64,000 nucleotides of DNA, taken from Hymenobacter psychrotolerans DSM 18569 (lineage in GTDB: Bacteria; Bacteroidota; Bacteroidia; Cytophagales; Hymenobacteraceae). A program made the position numbers and the translations under genes. Location: positions 141,770 through 205,769 of the forward strand of contig NZ_FRAS01000005.1 of the NCBI RefSeq assembly GCF_900142395.1. The letters are read 5' to 3'. Below, in pieces: positions 16,101-23,696 of this stretch. Numbering within the stretch: the first letter of the stretch is position 1; every line of letters begins with the position of its first letter. The notes beneath the pieces were generated by a model. It was not told the origin of the DNA and ran no database searches. It worked only from the letters and a program-made list of their open reading frames with translations.

Positions 16101-17534
16101 CCGAAGGGTGAGACGCTTGCTCGGTATATTTATTTAAATGAAAGCCATGATTCTGCATACGGACTGGTAGACCTTGCCAAAGCTTCAGCTCCCCGTGGCA
16201 AACTCCTCAACAAAGGCCACATCTCAACGGAGGTTGCACAAGCTGTAATTGACTGGACGATAAACTACCTACTCACGGAGCTACCCGACCACGCGCGTAC
16301 TTCTCAGGTAAATCTGGTTCATGCCCTGAGCGGCGGTAGCGCGACGGCTAGTACGCCCGGCATCCTGCCTCGCTTAGAAGAAGTAGACTTCAGCGAAACT
16401 CCCGAGGCGCTTACCCTTGGCTTCACCAACGGCACCCTGCGCGAAATCAGCGAAGCCGCTGCAACCTTCAATCTCAAATTACCGGTTCCTCTGTTGCGTA
16501 AAGCCGCGGCTTTCGCACACACTCCAGAAAAGTTTCTGGCCAACTTGGGTACAGAATACAAAAAGGCCCACAGCGTCACGCTGCAGGTTCCCGCTGACCT
16601 GCGGCAGCTGATTCATGAGTTAGTGCCGCAGCTTCGCCAAGAAGAAGACACCTTCAAAGCCGTGCACCGGCTCTGCCTGCTCGGCGTCGTGCGCGACTAC
16701 ACCATCGACTACGGGGCCCGTTCTACCACCCTGTACTTCGCTCCCCGCCAAACAGCCGAGGAACTACTGGCTGCCTACAAAAAATACTTGGAGCGCTACA
16801 CTACTGCTCCCAGTGCCACCATCCGCCTCGCGTCTGTAGAGCAGGAAGCTCAGAGCAGATCTGTCCTGGAAGCCTGCCTCACCGACCTATTGGAGTTCAC
16901 GTACACCGAAACCGCCGCCAAACGCCAGGAGTCCATCAAAGCAATGGCCAACGCCTGCGAAATGGGCCTCACCGGCGAAAACCTGAGTGAGTATTTTGAC
17001 CTCTACTTCAACTCCAAATATGCCCGCGAAAAGTACCTGCCCGCCGAAACGCAGAAAGGCAAGCACTTCGACAAAGACTTGTTGTGGAAGTACATGGACT
17101 ACCTCCGCAACCCACCTGACAACCTAGGCAAGGAGAAGGACAACGCCAAGCACCTGCGTGGTGCCTGCCGCCGTCTGCTCGATGACCGCGCCTTCAGCGC
17201 CAATGGCGCCGTGCTGCTCCTCAGCGGCTTTACCTCTTTGTTTCTCGAGTTAAGCAAGCCCGAGGAGCGCCAGGCTGAACGCATATTCGAGGAGGGACGC
17301 ACCCAACTGCTGGCCGGTTTCCGTGCCTTTCAGGAGCAGGACCAGCTCAGCACCGAGGCCCTACTGGAATTCGCCCGCCAGTTCGCCACCGAAGCAGGCC
17401 GCTACGACTACAACTTAGCGGCTTTCATCAACACCCACATTACCGACCAACTTGAGCTGGAACTAAATGCTCGTTGGCTCCAGGAATTCAATCATCGTTT
17501 CGACGACCGCCTAGTCCCGGCCGTCGTTGCTTAA
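13149..17534 (+). CDS. RecQ-like helicase with N-terminal DUF559-like nuclease domain
   Basis: 1461 residues. Around residues 230-280 a DUF559/VSR-like restriction-endonuclease signature is visible (ILEVDGSQHW, a Gln seven residues on, then DAARDKAARDAGWWPLRLRTTEF). A RecQ-type SF2 helicase follows: Walker A LLPTGGGKS (about 532-540), DEAH box VIDEAHCVSEWGHDFR (about 638-653), LTATAS (about 680), ATKAFGMGIDKPNVRYTVH (about 873) and motif VI QEAGRAGRD (about 905). A large unassigned C-terminal region of some 500 residues may sense the target. Much longer than RecQ (about 600). Coupled to a coiled-coil membrane gene 9 bp downstream. I infer an anti-phage helicase-nuclease. Confidence 0.85.
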   Translation: MPQLQAGYAIEEVVRFLSDSKLHNPLPASQVHALLHHLSWFEVESSVTFDGPGVEHDDEALWAVAANLVSRGLPTRAPVSLAEATLKTYWPQGTVQDENAAAKGAWMFSLTPPAKPDLWAQWMWRAMHPIDPRLGTDAKMLRQLQSWESHGSDFERRFLTSILPATDGAYLMQLAQPQVSLRNLLEWAPDDAEQLHKLLQTNPEDFTDQSIDFTLPLPYPWYRNGLTSSPPTAGFILEVDGSQHWEDDVQQRKDAARDKAARDAGWWPLRLRTTEFDTPERPLTPLQEAISQHSYFQLVRTNYERPLLDTPAGRSALGLTLGPLAVARVHRTLLECMLNGILPAHKPSWRIAIIERDLPCAVWAVTCLVEQLQQLYTLQGLGRSLPGIELYVQPSADFRQPPITDDLSFTIHKLLPEVALEDKYDVLLDVSILQRPGFTHAPALGQTPCLTLRTAHAPQQARRFRSAPLIPYPPIVERDGSSESAYSIPEEQKPREAALEYFVQNIFRKMGLRNGQLPIISRGLQAKSVLGLLPTGGGKSLTYQLAALLQPGVALVVDPIKSLMLDQFDGLQDNGIDAASFVNGSVRSRTQRELRLARLKRGELLFFFISPERMVIPEFRQKLQDMYRAEPKVGFSYCVIDEAHCVSEWGHDFRTPYLRLGANARTHCRTYTGEPIPLYGLTATASFDVLADVQRELNLEHEDEAIVRTEVSARQELHVRILPIKVNDPFRFDAAGAAKKKALADLLPRIAQDLIGVNGESAISLEDDQPITVRSVPNLREDTFFAPDEQGQYPHAGLIFCPHKSHKISSGVRNVVYSLNEPGQGLPHLRTGYFMGGNSDDGDASEQTQQRETAAMDAMQTRFKANELNLLVATKAFGMGIDKPNVRYTVHVCYPGSIESFVQEAGRAGRDRATAVNYVLYYPEDLEIQQNFLANAFKGKHKEDSVMRELLTRITFPTSEQCEEINLELSDAFPEITVTAKLYIPKGETLARYIYLNESHDSAYGLVDLAKASAPRGKLLNKGHISTEVAQAVIDWTINYLLTELPDHARTSQVNLVHALSGGSATASTPGILPRLEEVDFSETPEALTLGFTNGTLREISEAAATFNLKLPVPLLRKAAAFAHTPEKFLANLGTEYKKAHSVTLQVPADLRQLIHELVPQLRQEEDTFKAVHRLCLLGVVRDYTIDYGARSTTLYFAPRQTAEELLAAYKKYLERYTTAPSATIRLASVEQEAQSRSVLEACLTDLLEFTYTETAAKRQESIKAMANACEMGLTGENLSEYFDLYFNSKYAREKYLPAETQKGKHFDKDLLWKYMDYLRNPPDNLGKEKDNAKHLRGACRRLLDDRAFSANGAVLLLSGFTSLFLELSKPEERQAERIFEEGRTQLLAGFRAFQEQDQLSTEALLEFARQFATEAGRYDYNLAAFINTHITDQLELELNARWLQEFNHRFDDRLVPAVVA

Positions 17535-17543
17535 GGCTCTATT

Positions 17544-18341
17544 ATGTCTGCCATTCAGCCCTCCTTCGAAATCCTCAAGCAAGAGCTTGCCCGCCTCCAT
17601 TCCTATACCACCGAAATCGGCAAAGCCCAGGAAATAACCACTCAGGTACAAGAAGCCGCCGTAGCCATTGTTGATGCGGCTGAGACCATGGAGGCAAACC
17701 ACCTCAAGCTTCTCGAAAAGCTGCAGGCTGAACACTTACGGACGGTCAATGAACAAAGTGCGACAGTAAGGAAAGTTGGGCAAAAGCAAACTGATGATTC
17801 ACATGCACTTATCAAGAAGGAGCTGATTAATTTACGTCAAGGAGCTGAGGCTACCGTCGATGCTCTAAAACGCATAAAAACAGAACAGCCACGCATACTT
17901 GAGGATATTACTAGCCAACATGCCAAAGGCATGATATTGCAGTCAGACCTAATCCGTCAGACAATTACTGAATCCGCCACCACCCTCGACACCCAATTCA
18001 CCGCCCAGATTCAGGAGCTGCACCAAGTCAAGCAAGACTTTTCCACCTCTGTTGGCAAGCAGCTGGACGGCCTGACATCTCTCACTGACCGCCTCCAGGT
18101 CATTTCCGCCAGCCTCACGGCCTTCCGGGATTCCATGAATGCCGCCCGCTTCTCCGACCGGCTGGAATCCATCGGCTCACAACAAGGCACTATTCAGGCC
18201 CGCCTTTCCAAGCTGGATGAGCTAGAAGCTCAGAACCAGAATCTTGCTACCAAGCTTGGAAGCTTGAAAACTCAAAACACCCTCATTCTGGTACTTGTCG
18301 GAATCAGTGTTGCAGTTTCAGTGGCTTTGCGGTTTTTGTAA
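17544..18341 (+). CDS. Coiled-coil protein with C-terminal membrane anchor
   Basis: 265 residues. Nearly the whole chain is heptad-like helix rich in Ala, Gln, Leu, Lys and Glu; a single hydrophobic segment, TLILVLVGISVAVSVALRFL, ends the protein as a tail anchor. No catalytic motif. It sits 9 bp after the RecQ-like helicase-nuclease and is very likely co-transcribed, so it may tether or signal to the membrane in the same system. A methyl-accepting or apolipophorin-like annotation would rest only on coiled-coil bias. Confidence 0.8.
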   Translation: MSAIQPSFEILKQELARLHSYTTEIGKAQEITTQVQEAAVAIVDAAETMEANHLKLLEKLQAEHLRTVNEQSATVRKVGQKQTDDSHALIKKELINLRQGAEATVDALKRIKTEQPRILEDITSQHAKGMILQSDLIRQTITESATTLDTQFTAQIQELHQVKQDFSTSVGKQLDGLTSLTDRLQVISASLTAFRDSMNAARFSDRLESIGSQQGTIQARLSKLDELEAQNQNLATKLGSLKTQNTLILVLVGISVAVSVALRFL

Positions 18342-18442
18342 CCAGATTATTCAGCCTTCAACTCCCAATCATATCCCAAATAGTGGGGGCTACTTCATAA
18401 CTGCATACATTGAAGATTCATAACTATCTATAATTCTGACTC

Positions 18443-19642
18443 GTGAATACGCCCCATTCTGCCGCGCCTCAAGCCCTGGGATATCTTTATCAAGTGCGAC
18501 ACTCGCTACTTGCGCTATTGAAGGATGACCGTGAAGAGGCTGCTGTTGTCTTGGAGGGGTTAGATGATGTGGCAGTCGAGGGGAATAACCATGTTACCCT
18601 GGACCAGCTCAAGCATCATGTCAAGCGTAGTGCGACGCTGACATCACAAAGCCCCGACCTTTGGAAAACCATACGGGTTTGGAGTAGTGGGCTCGCCACC
18701 GGTGCTTGGAATCCTAATGAAGTGACATTAAACCTCATCACGACTGCCAGCGCGAGTACTGATACAGTCGCGTATTATCTGCGTGAAGGTCGTACAAGGG
18801 ATACCTCAACTGCCCTGAACCTATTGCGTACCGCTGCCCAGGAATCAGGCAGCCAAGAGCTAGCCCCAGCTGTTGCAGCCTTCCAAGCCCTGTCAGTCTC
18901 ACAACAGCTGCAGCTGGTAAATGCTATTTATGTCCGCGACCAAGCACCAAATATTCAGGAGATAGAGTCGGCCATAAAGAAACAGCTCTATTTCGCCACA
19001 TCTGCTGAATACCTAGATGCTGTATACATCCGGCTAGAAGGTTGGTGGTTTCCGAAGGTTGTGAATCAGCTTATCAGCCAAGCACGCCAACCCATTACCC
19101 GTCTCGAACTACGCGAGGTAGTATGTGAAATTAGCCGGCAGTTTCGTCACGATAGTCTACCCCTCGACTACACACTTGTTGAGCCTGATGAGCGGTATTA
19201 CACTATTCATAACGACCGGCAATTTGTACGGCAGCTGCGACAGCTCAATATAAATCTCAAGCGTGTACGGTTTGCCGTAATTGACTATTACCGTGCTTTT
19301 GAACAACGTACCCGTTGGGCACAGGAGGACTTGTTGATTGATGAAGAATTGATAACCTATGAAAAACGGCTAAAAGAACAGTGGGAGCGCTGGGTAGCCG
19401 ATATCACAGATGAGTTTGATGATTTAGAGGCTAATGAGCAGTGTGTAAAGTTCGGCCGCCAAGTATATAGCGCTATGCAAGCGGCTAACATTCCCATTCG
19501 CCCCAGTATGCCAGTTGGCCATGAGTACGTGATGCGTGGTAGCTATCATATGCTAACTGACGAAGAAGACCCTCATGTATGCTGGCATCCCAAGTTTCTT
19601 GATCAACTAGCGCAACTCCAAGCAGCAGCCGCTGCTAGCTAA
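18443..19642 (+). CDS. ABC-3C effector with Cap4-like (DUF4297) nuclease domain
   Basis: 399 residues from GTG. The N terminus matches the Cap4/DUF4297 class of PD-(D/E)XK nucleases: ALGYLYQVRHSLLALL, then VLEGLDDVAVEG (Glu38, Asp41, Asp42) and LDQLKHH (Gln55, Lys57). The remaining 250-300 residues fit the C-terminal domain found on ABC three-component effectors, which couples the effector to the middle component and ATPase. The two next genes are those partners. Expected to cut dsDNA when the system senses infection. Nuclease call good, activation mechanism inferred from the family description. Confidence 0.8.
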   Translation: MNTPHSAAPQALGYLYQVRHSLLALLKDDREEAAVVLEGLDDVAVEGNNHVTLDQLKHHVKRSATLTSQSPDLWKTIRVWSSGLATGAWNPNEVTLNLITTASASTDTVAYYLREGRTRDTSTALNLLRTAAQESGSQELAPAVAAFQALSVSQQLQLVNAIYVRDQAPNIQEIESAIKKQLYFATSAEYLDAVYIRLEGWWFPKVVNQLISQARQPITRLELREVVCEISRQFRHDSLPLDYTLVEPDERYYTIHNDRQFVRQLRQLNINLKRVRFAVIDYYRAFEQRTRWAQEDLLIDEELITYEKRLKEQWERWVADITDEFDDLEANEQCVKFGRQVYSAMQAANIPIRPSMPVGHEYVMRGSYHMLTDEEDPHVCWHPKFLDQLAQLQAAAAAS

Positions 19643-19653
19643 ATTAACTCTCG

Positions 19654-20148
19654 ATGTTACCCTGGCAGCAGCGTCCCCCTGAACTAGCTAATCTATTCAA
19701 CCCTGCGTTTTGCGCGCTGGTATTGCATCATGCCATTGCTGGATTTGAAGAGAAAGCCGGGCGAGGAATGGATTTCGGCTTAACCTTTTTGGTGCTGCCG
19801 CTAGTGTTGCACCGCGCTACCCGTGAGGCCTTACCCAAGAGTACCACCGCGAAGTTCCATGCTTGGATACAAGACCACGAGGAAATGCGGGTCGGTCTTG
19901 TGAAGCGCATGACTACGATGGTACCAGTTGCTAGAGAAAGCCTCCTGTTTGCCATGCAACATGAAGTTTTGGCGTTAAGTGGTGACGGCTTACTTCTAGC
20001 CCTTCCAATCAAACTCACCGATCTTACGCCACCAAGTCCGTCAGATACGCTCGAATGCTTAAAACGAGCAACTTTCCTAGGTAGATGGTTTGGCATTTCT
20101 GGTAATGCTGGAGCAATTCTAGCCGCTTGGGGAGTACAGCTCGCTTGA
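19654..20148 (+). CDS. ABC-3C system middle component
   Basis: 164 residues, between the nuclease effector and the DUF3732 ATPase. Features match the middle-component family: an opening ELANLFNPAFCALVLHHAI, then GMDFGLTFLVLPLVLHRATREALP, and a closing LGRWFGISGNAGAILAAWGV. In the published ABC-3C scheme this small protein links the ATPase to the effector. No enzymatic residues are seen. The 11-bp gap upstream and 24-bp gap downstream support one operon. Confidence 0.82.
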   Translation: MLPWQQRPPELANLFNPAFCALVLHHAIAGFEEKAGRGMDFGLTFLVLPLVLHRATREALPKSTTAKFHAWIQDHEEMRVGLVKRMTTMVPVARESLLFAMQHEVLALSGDGLLLALPIKLTDLTPPSPSDTLECLKRATFLGRWFGISGNAGAILAAWGVQLA

Positions 20149-20172
20149 TAATCTTTATTTTTCTTTCTGTCC

Positions 20173-22116
20173 GTGCAAATCAAATCCATCATCCTATATC
20201 ACCATGACGGTCGGCAGCGCGAAATAGCCTTCCGTCTTGGAGCTGTTAACATTATCACTGGAGCGTCTCGCACTGGCAAGTCATCTATCATCCACATCTT
20301 GGATTATTGCCTTGGCCGCTCAACATTCAATGTTCCCAACGGCGCTATCCGTGATACAGTGGCATGGTATGCAGTGCTTCTACAACTGCACGATTCGCAG
20401 ATCTTTATTGCAAAGCCCGCGCCTGTTAAGCCAGCAACCTCACAGTCTCAGGCTTTCATTTTTGCCGGAGCCACTGTCACACCGCCCTCATTAGCTGACC
20501 TCAGGCCCGAAACCAACGATTCTGCCGTTGTATCCTACCTGTCAAGAGTATTGGGCATTGGCCCTAACTTGACAACGCCCTTAAATGGCAGTTCAGCAGA
20601 TACTTTTCAGGCCACTTTTGACCACACCAGATACTACCTCTTTCAAAATCAAAGTCTGACAACTAACAGCGAAATGCTGTTTTGGCGACAATCTGAGGAT
20701 TCTAATTTTCGGCATATTCGCCTCACATTGCCCTATTTTTTGGGTGCTCAACGTGAGGATAAATTAGGGTTAAGTGACCGGTTGAACCAAGCGCGGAAGC
20801 TGCTAAAAGAATTGCAAAACCGCCAGGCAGAAGCGAATGCTGTAGCCAATCGTCAAAATCAGCGGGCACGCACGTTTGTTGAAGAAGCCCGTGCCGTAGG
20901 CCTGGTAAATGAGCAAATACCGGACAACCAGCTAATTCCTGTTCTTCGCCGCCTCAACAACTGGACACCAGCAAAAGCAACTGCTGGTGTAGCGGAAAGC
21001 CCTCTTGCTCAGGAGCAAGCACTTCTTGAAGATCTAAATGCTCAGTTCAGTGATAAGCGCAAGCAAATTCGAGAAGCAGAAGCGCATGTAGGTAACGCTA
21101 CCCATTACCAGGATGCTGCTACTGCCCACGCCGCTCGGCTGAGCGTCATCAAAGTATTCAAAGACAATGAGGATTCTGGGCACCAATGTCCTGTGTGCTC
21201 ATCCGACTTAGATGAAGTGCCTCCCTCTGTGGCAGCCTTGGTATCTGCTTTCGAGCGAATGCAGACTCAACTTTCAACAGTCCAACGTGAGCGGCCTCAG
21301 CTTCAACAACATTTGGCAGCTCTACGAACTCAACTCGAAACGATAAGAGCGAGCATCAAGGCCGCTGAAGAACGAATAGTGGCTCTGAGTCGCCAGCAAA
21401 CGGCTGCTTTACGTCTACGAGAGCAAAATGCAGAAATTGGCCGGGTGGTAGGTCGAATCAGCCTTTATCTAGAAAGCGTAGCTGCATTATCCCCCGATTC
21501 TAATCTGCAAACCCGTATCAGCAACGGGTTGCGTATCGTTGAAGAGCTAAATGCGCAGCTTGATCCGGAAGAGGAGCGCGCACTCCTCGAGTCCGTTCTC
21601 ACTTTGATTGGAACTTCCATGACACAATGGGCGGCGTTCCTTGGGTTGGAATATGCTGGTGCTCCCCACAGACTTGAGATAAAAAAGCTAACTGTTGTGG
21701 CCGATACCCACGACGGCCCTACGCCAATGGCTCGCATGGGCAGTGCCGAAAACTGGTTAGGTTGCCACCTTATTGCCCTGTTGGCCCTGCACGAGTTCTT
21801 TATCAGCCGCAGCCGACCCGTACCTCATTTCCTCTGCATAGACCAACCCTCACAAGTCTACTTTCCAACAAAGGAAGCTTACAAGAGTCTTGACGGCAAT
21901 TCCGGCGCGGCGGGTGGCGATATTCAGGCTGTTGCACGAATGTTCGAACTGCTGTTCAAAGTAACCGACGAATTATCCCCCAATTTCCAGATAATAGTCG
22001 TTGAGCACGCAAACCTGGAAGACGAACGCTTTCAGGAAAGTTTGGTGGAATCCCCTTGGAACAACGGTAATGCTTTGATTCCAGCGGATTGGTTATTAAA
22101 TAATGCTACTGGTTGA
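20173..22116 (+). CDS. DUF3732 ABC/SMC-like ATPase of the ABC-3C system
   Basis: 647 residues from GTG. Walker A is GASRTGKSS (30-38), followed by HILDYCLG. Long coiled-coil arms enclose a zinc-hook-like CPVCSSD at about residues 339-345, as in Rad50/SMC proteins. The C-terminal half has the family hallmark HFLCIDQPSQVYFPT (Walker B and Q/D-loop region, about 549-563) and IIVVEHANLED. It probably senses nucleic acid or replication intermediates and licenses the nuclease effector through the middle component. A terminator lies about 60 bp after the stop. Confidence 0.9.
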   Translation: MQIKSIILYHHDGRQREIAFRLGAVNIITGASRTGKSSIIHILDYCLGRSTFNVPNGAIRDTVAWYAVLLQLHDSQIFIAKPAPVKPATSQSQAFIFAGATVTPPSLADLRPETNDSAVVSYLSRVLGIGPNLTTPLNGSSADTFQATFDHTRYYLFQNQSLTTNSEMLFWRQSEDSNFRHIRLTLPYFLGAQREDKLGLSDRLNQARKLLKELQNRQAEANAVANRQNQRARTFVEEARAVGLVNEQIPDNQLIPVLRRLNNWTPAKATAGVAESPLAQEQALLEDLNAQFSDKRKQIREAEAHVGNATHYQDAATAHAARLSVIKVFKDNEDSGHQCPVCSSDLDEVPPSVAALVSAFERMQTQLSTVQRERPQLQQHLAALRTQLETIRASIKAAEERIVALSRQQTAALRLREQNAEIGRVVGRISLYLESVAALSPDSNLQTRISNGLRIVEELNAQLDPEEERALLESVLTLIGTSMTQWAAFLGLEYAGAPHRLEIKKLTVVADTHDGPTPMARMGSAENWLGCHLIALLALHEFFISRSRPVPHFLCIDQPSQVYFPTKEAYKSLDGNSGAAGGDIQAVARMFELLFKVTDELSPNFQIIVVEHANLEDERFQESLVESPWNNGNALIPADWLLNNATG

Positions 22117-22173
22117 TAGACTAAGTCCGTAAAATATGCTCAACTCATTTATACAAACAGCACTAAAGAAATA

Positions 22174-22203
22174 AAAACGGCTCCTCATTCGAGGAGCCGT
22201 TTT
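22174..22203. terminator. Terminator between ABC-3C and the toxin-antitoxin pair
   Basis: Perfect 13-bp arms AAAACGGCTCCTC and GAGGAGCCGTTTT, 4-base loop; A tract before and T run after, so it can stop both convergent operons. Confidence 0.85.
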
Positions 22204-22216
22204 GGTGTCACCGGGT

Positions 22217-22693
22217 TTACTCCTCGTATACCTCATGCTTGCCATCGAGCCATACTATGAACATGAAATGTGCTTGCCTAAAGCAATGTACGCGTGCTCG
22301 CTGAGTAACTCTCAGTTCGAACATATCAAGCATCAAATTCACATCTGGTCCTAGTCCAGCCACCAATCCTTTATTAGGAAGGACAGATTTGTCTTTATGC
22401 TGAGTGTAACCAAGTCCAGCCTTGTTCTGGCCTTTTCCACCGCTTTGATAAATCTGTTGCCAAGTCTGCTCCCTTACTCGCTCAATAAAGCTGCTAAAAG
22501 CTTTGAGGTTACCAGCAGGCCAATCAGATAAGCACTCATGAGAAGATTGGTAGTAACGTAAACTAGGATGTGCTACCGCGTTGTTGCCTTTATCACTATA
22601 GCCAATAACCTGAATTGCATTAGCGGGCAAATGGATGCGGGTACCCTCATCCAGCTCAGCAACTTTTGGTGAGAGACGGTTTTTCTTAGCCAC
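22217..22693 (-). CDS. Probable toxin of a Panacea-type toxin-antitoxin pair
   Basis: 158 residues, second gene of a two-gene operon behind a Panacea/SocA-like antitoxin (20-bp gap). Conserved-looking patches: AFSSFIERVREQTW, SGGKGQNKAGLGYT and a C-terminal RVHCFRQAHFMFIVWLDGKHEVYE that resembles a family whose members end in a W-L/F-D-x-x-HEV sequence. It may be a RNase-like toxin, but I do not see a definite catalytic set. Toxin status is inferred from pairing with the antitoxin gene. Confidence 0.65.
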   Translation of the reverse strand: MAKKNRLSPKVAELDEGTRIHLPANAIQVIGYSDKGNNAVAHPSLRYYQSSHECLSDWPAGNLKAFSSFIERVREQTWQQIYQSGGKGQNKAGLGYTQHKDKSVLPNKGLVAGLGPDVNLMLDMFELRVTQRARVHCFRQAHFMFIVWLDGKHEVYEE

Positions 22694-22713
22694 GTCAGAT
22701 CAACGTAAAAATC

Positions 22714-23208
22714 TTAATTAGCTTGTTGTGCAGTTCGATTAAGCTGCTCATAGAAGTTACGCATATTCTCTTTTTCTATAACAACTTGGCAAGGAGCTTC
22801 TAACGGCAGATCACCACGTGCTATAAGCCAAGGCTGTTCAGCATGAGAAAGCTTCTCTAAGAATTTAGCTGATTTGCTGCCATAAATGAGCCAGACATCA
22901 TCCAATACTTCTGTGATTTCAGTATCAGTTATGCTATCTGCATCCCCATCTGGTACTTCTTCAATTGGAGCGCGGCCCGCACCAGTGAGTGCAGTCCATA
23001 GCCTGCGCGATACTGGTCCATGCGTCCAAGCCTCAAATTCGTCTTCAAAAAGGCTTTTGCCAGTGAAAACCATAATCCAAGCTTGAGCATAGTAGAGAAG
23101 CTTTTGAAGCTTCAAATGAGTCATCAAGTCGCCCGCTTCTTCGTCCTGCTTAGCCTTTTGGACAATCCAAGCAGCTACATCCAATACGTTAGCGTTGTAA
23201 GAATCCAT
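22714..23208 (-). CDS. Panacea (SocA/GepA-like, DUF4065) antitoxin
   Basis: 164 residues. Family hallmarks: VAAWIVQKAKQ, then MTHLKLQKLLYYAQAWIMVFTGKSLF and EDEFEAWTHGPVSRRLW (about residues 29-72), followed by a C-terminal helical part with LEKLSHAEQPW. Panacea proteins neutralise unrelated toxins in PanAT modules; SocA instead adapts its toxin for proteolysis. Here it precedes a 158-residue candidate toxin. The leader region upstream holds inverted repeats that could serve autoregulation. Confidence 0.88.
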   Translation of the reverse strand: MDSYNANVLDVAAWIVQKAKQDEEAGDLMTHLKLQKLLYYAQAWIMVFTGKSLFEDEFEAWTHGPVSRRLWTALTGAGRAPIEEVPDGDADSITDTEITEVLDDVWLIYGSKSAKFLEKLSHAEQPWLIARGDLPLEAPCQVVIEKENMRNFYEQLNRTAQQAN

Positions 23209-23696
23209 GGGGATGATATTTGAATTGGGACTGCAAAGGTAACACTAATCACCTTAGCTGAGTGCCTAGGAATTTGGCAAAAATTTCTTTTACGAGCGAG
23301 CCGGACTAATGAAGGATCAATGTAGCCTTTTTCTTTCCCACACCTTAGTCAGGAAGAGGGGTTGCCGGCCCAACTATCTATGCTTAAGCAAAGAGTATAC
23401 CCAATATATGCCTATACCAGTCGGTATACACACTGTCTTATTGCCATTATCAACCTCATTTCCTTCTCTCATTGCGCCACCTATATAGGCCTCGTGTTTC
23501 ACGAGGCCTTTCTCATGTCTTTCCCGCACTAGAACATGTGCATTCTAGTGCATCTCATCAAACCAAAAAGTATATTTACAGGCCACGGACCGGCATTTTG
23601 TCCGTGCCTCGCCCTATCCAGCATTTATAGCGTTTTTGCCATAGTACACCTATTCGCGTGGCATTCAGCTAATCACAATAAACCATAAGGCACCTC
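23209..23696. other. 488-bp intergenic region between antitoxin and UvrD operon
   Basis: No gene seen. It holds a palindrome TATACC/GGTATA (23413-23428), a strong terminator-like hairpin with 10-bp arms AGGCCTCGTG/CACGAGGCCT (23487-23509) followed by TTTCT, and a second hairpin CACGGAC/GTCCGTG (23584-23606). The two divergent operon promoters must lie here; I cannot place them with confidence. Confidence 0.55.
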
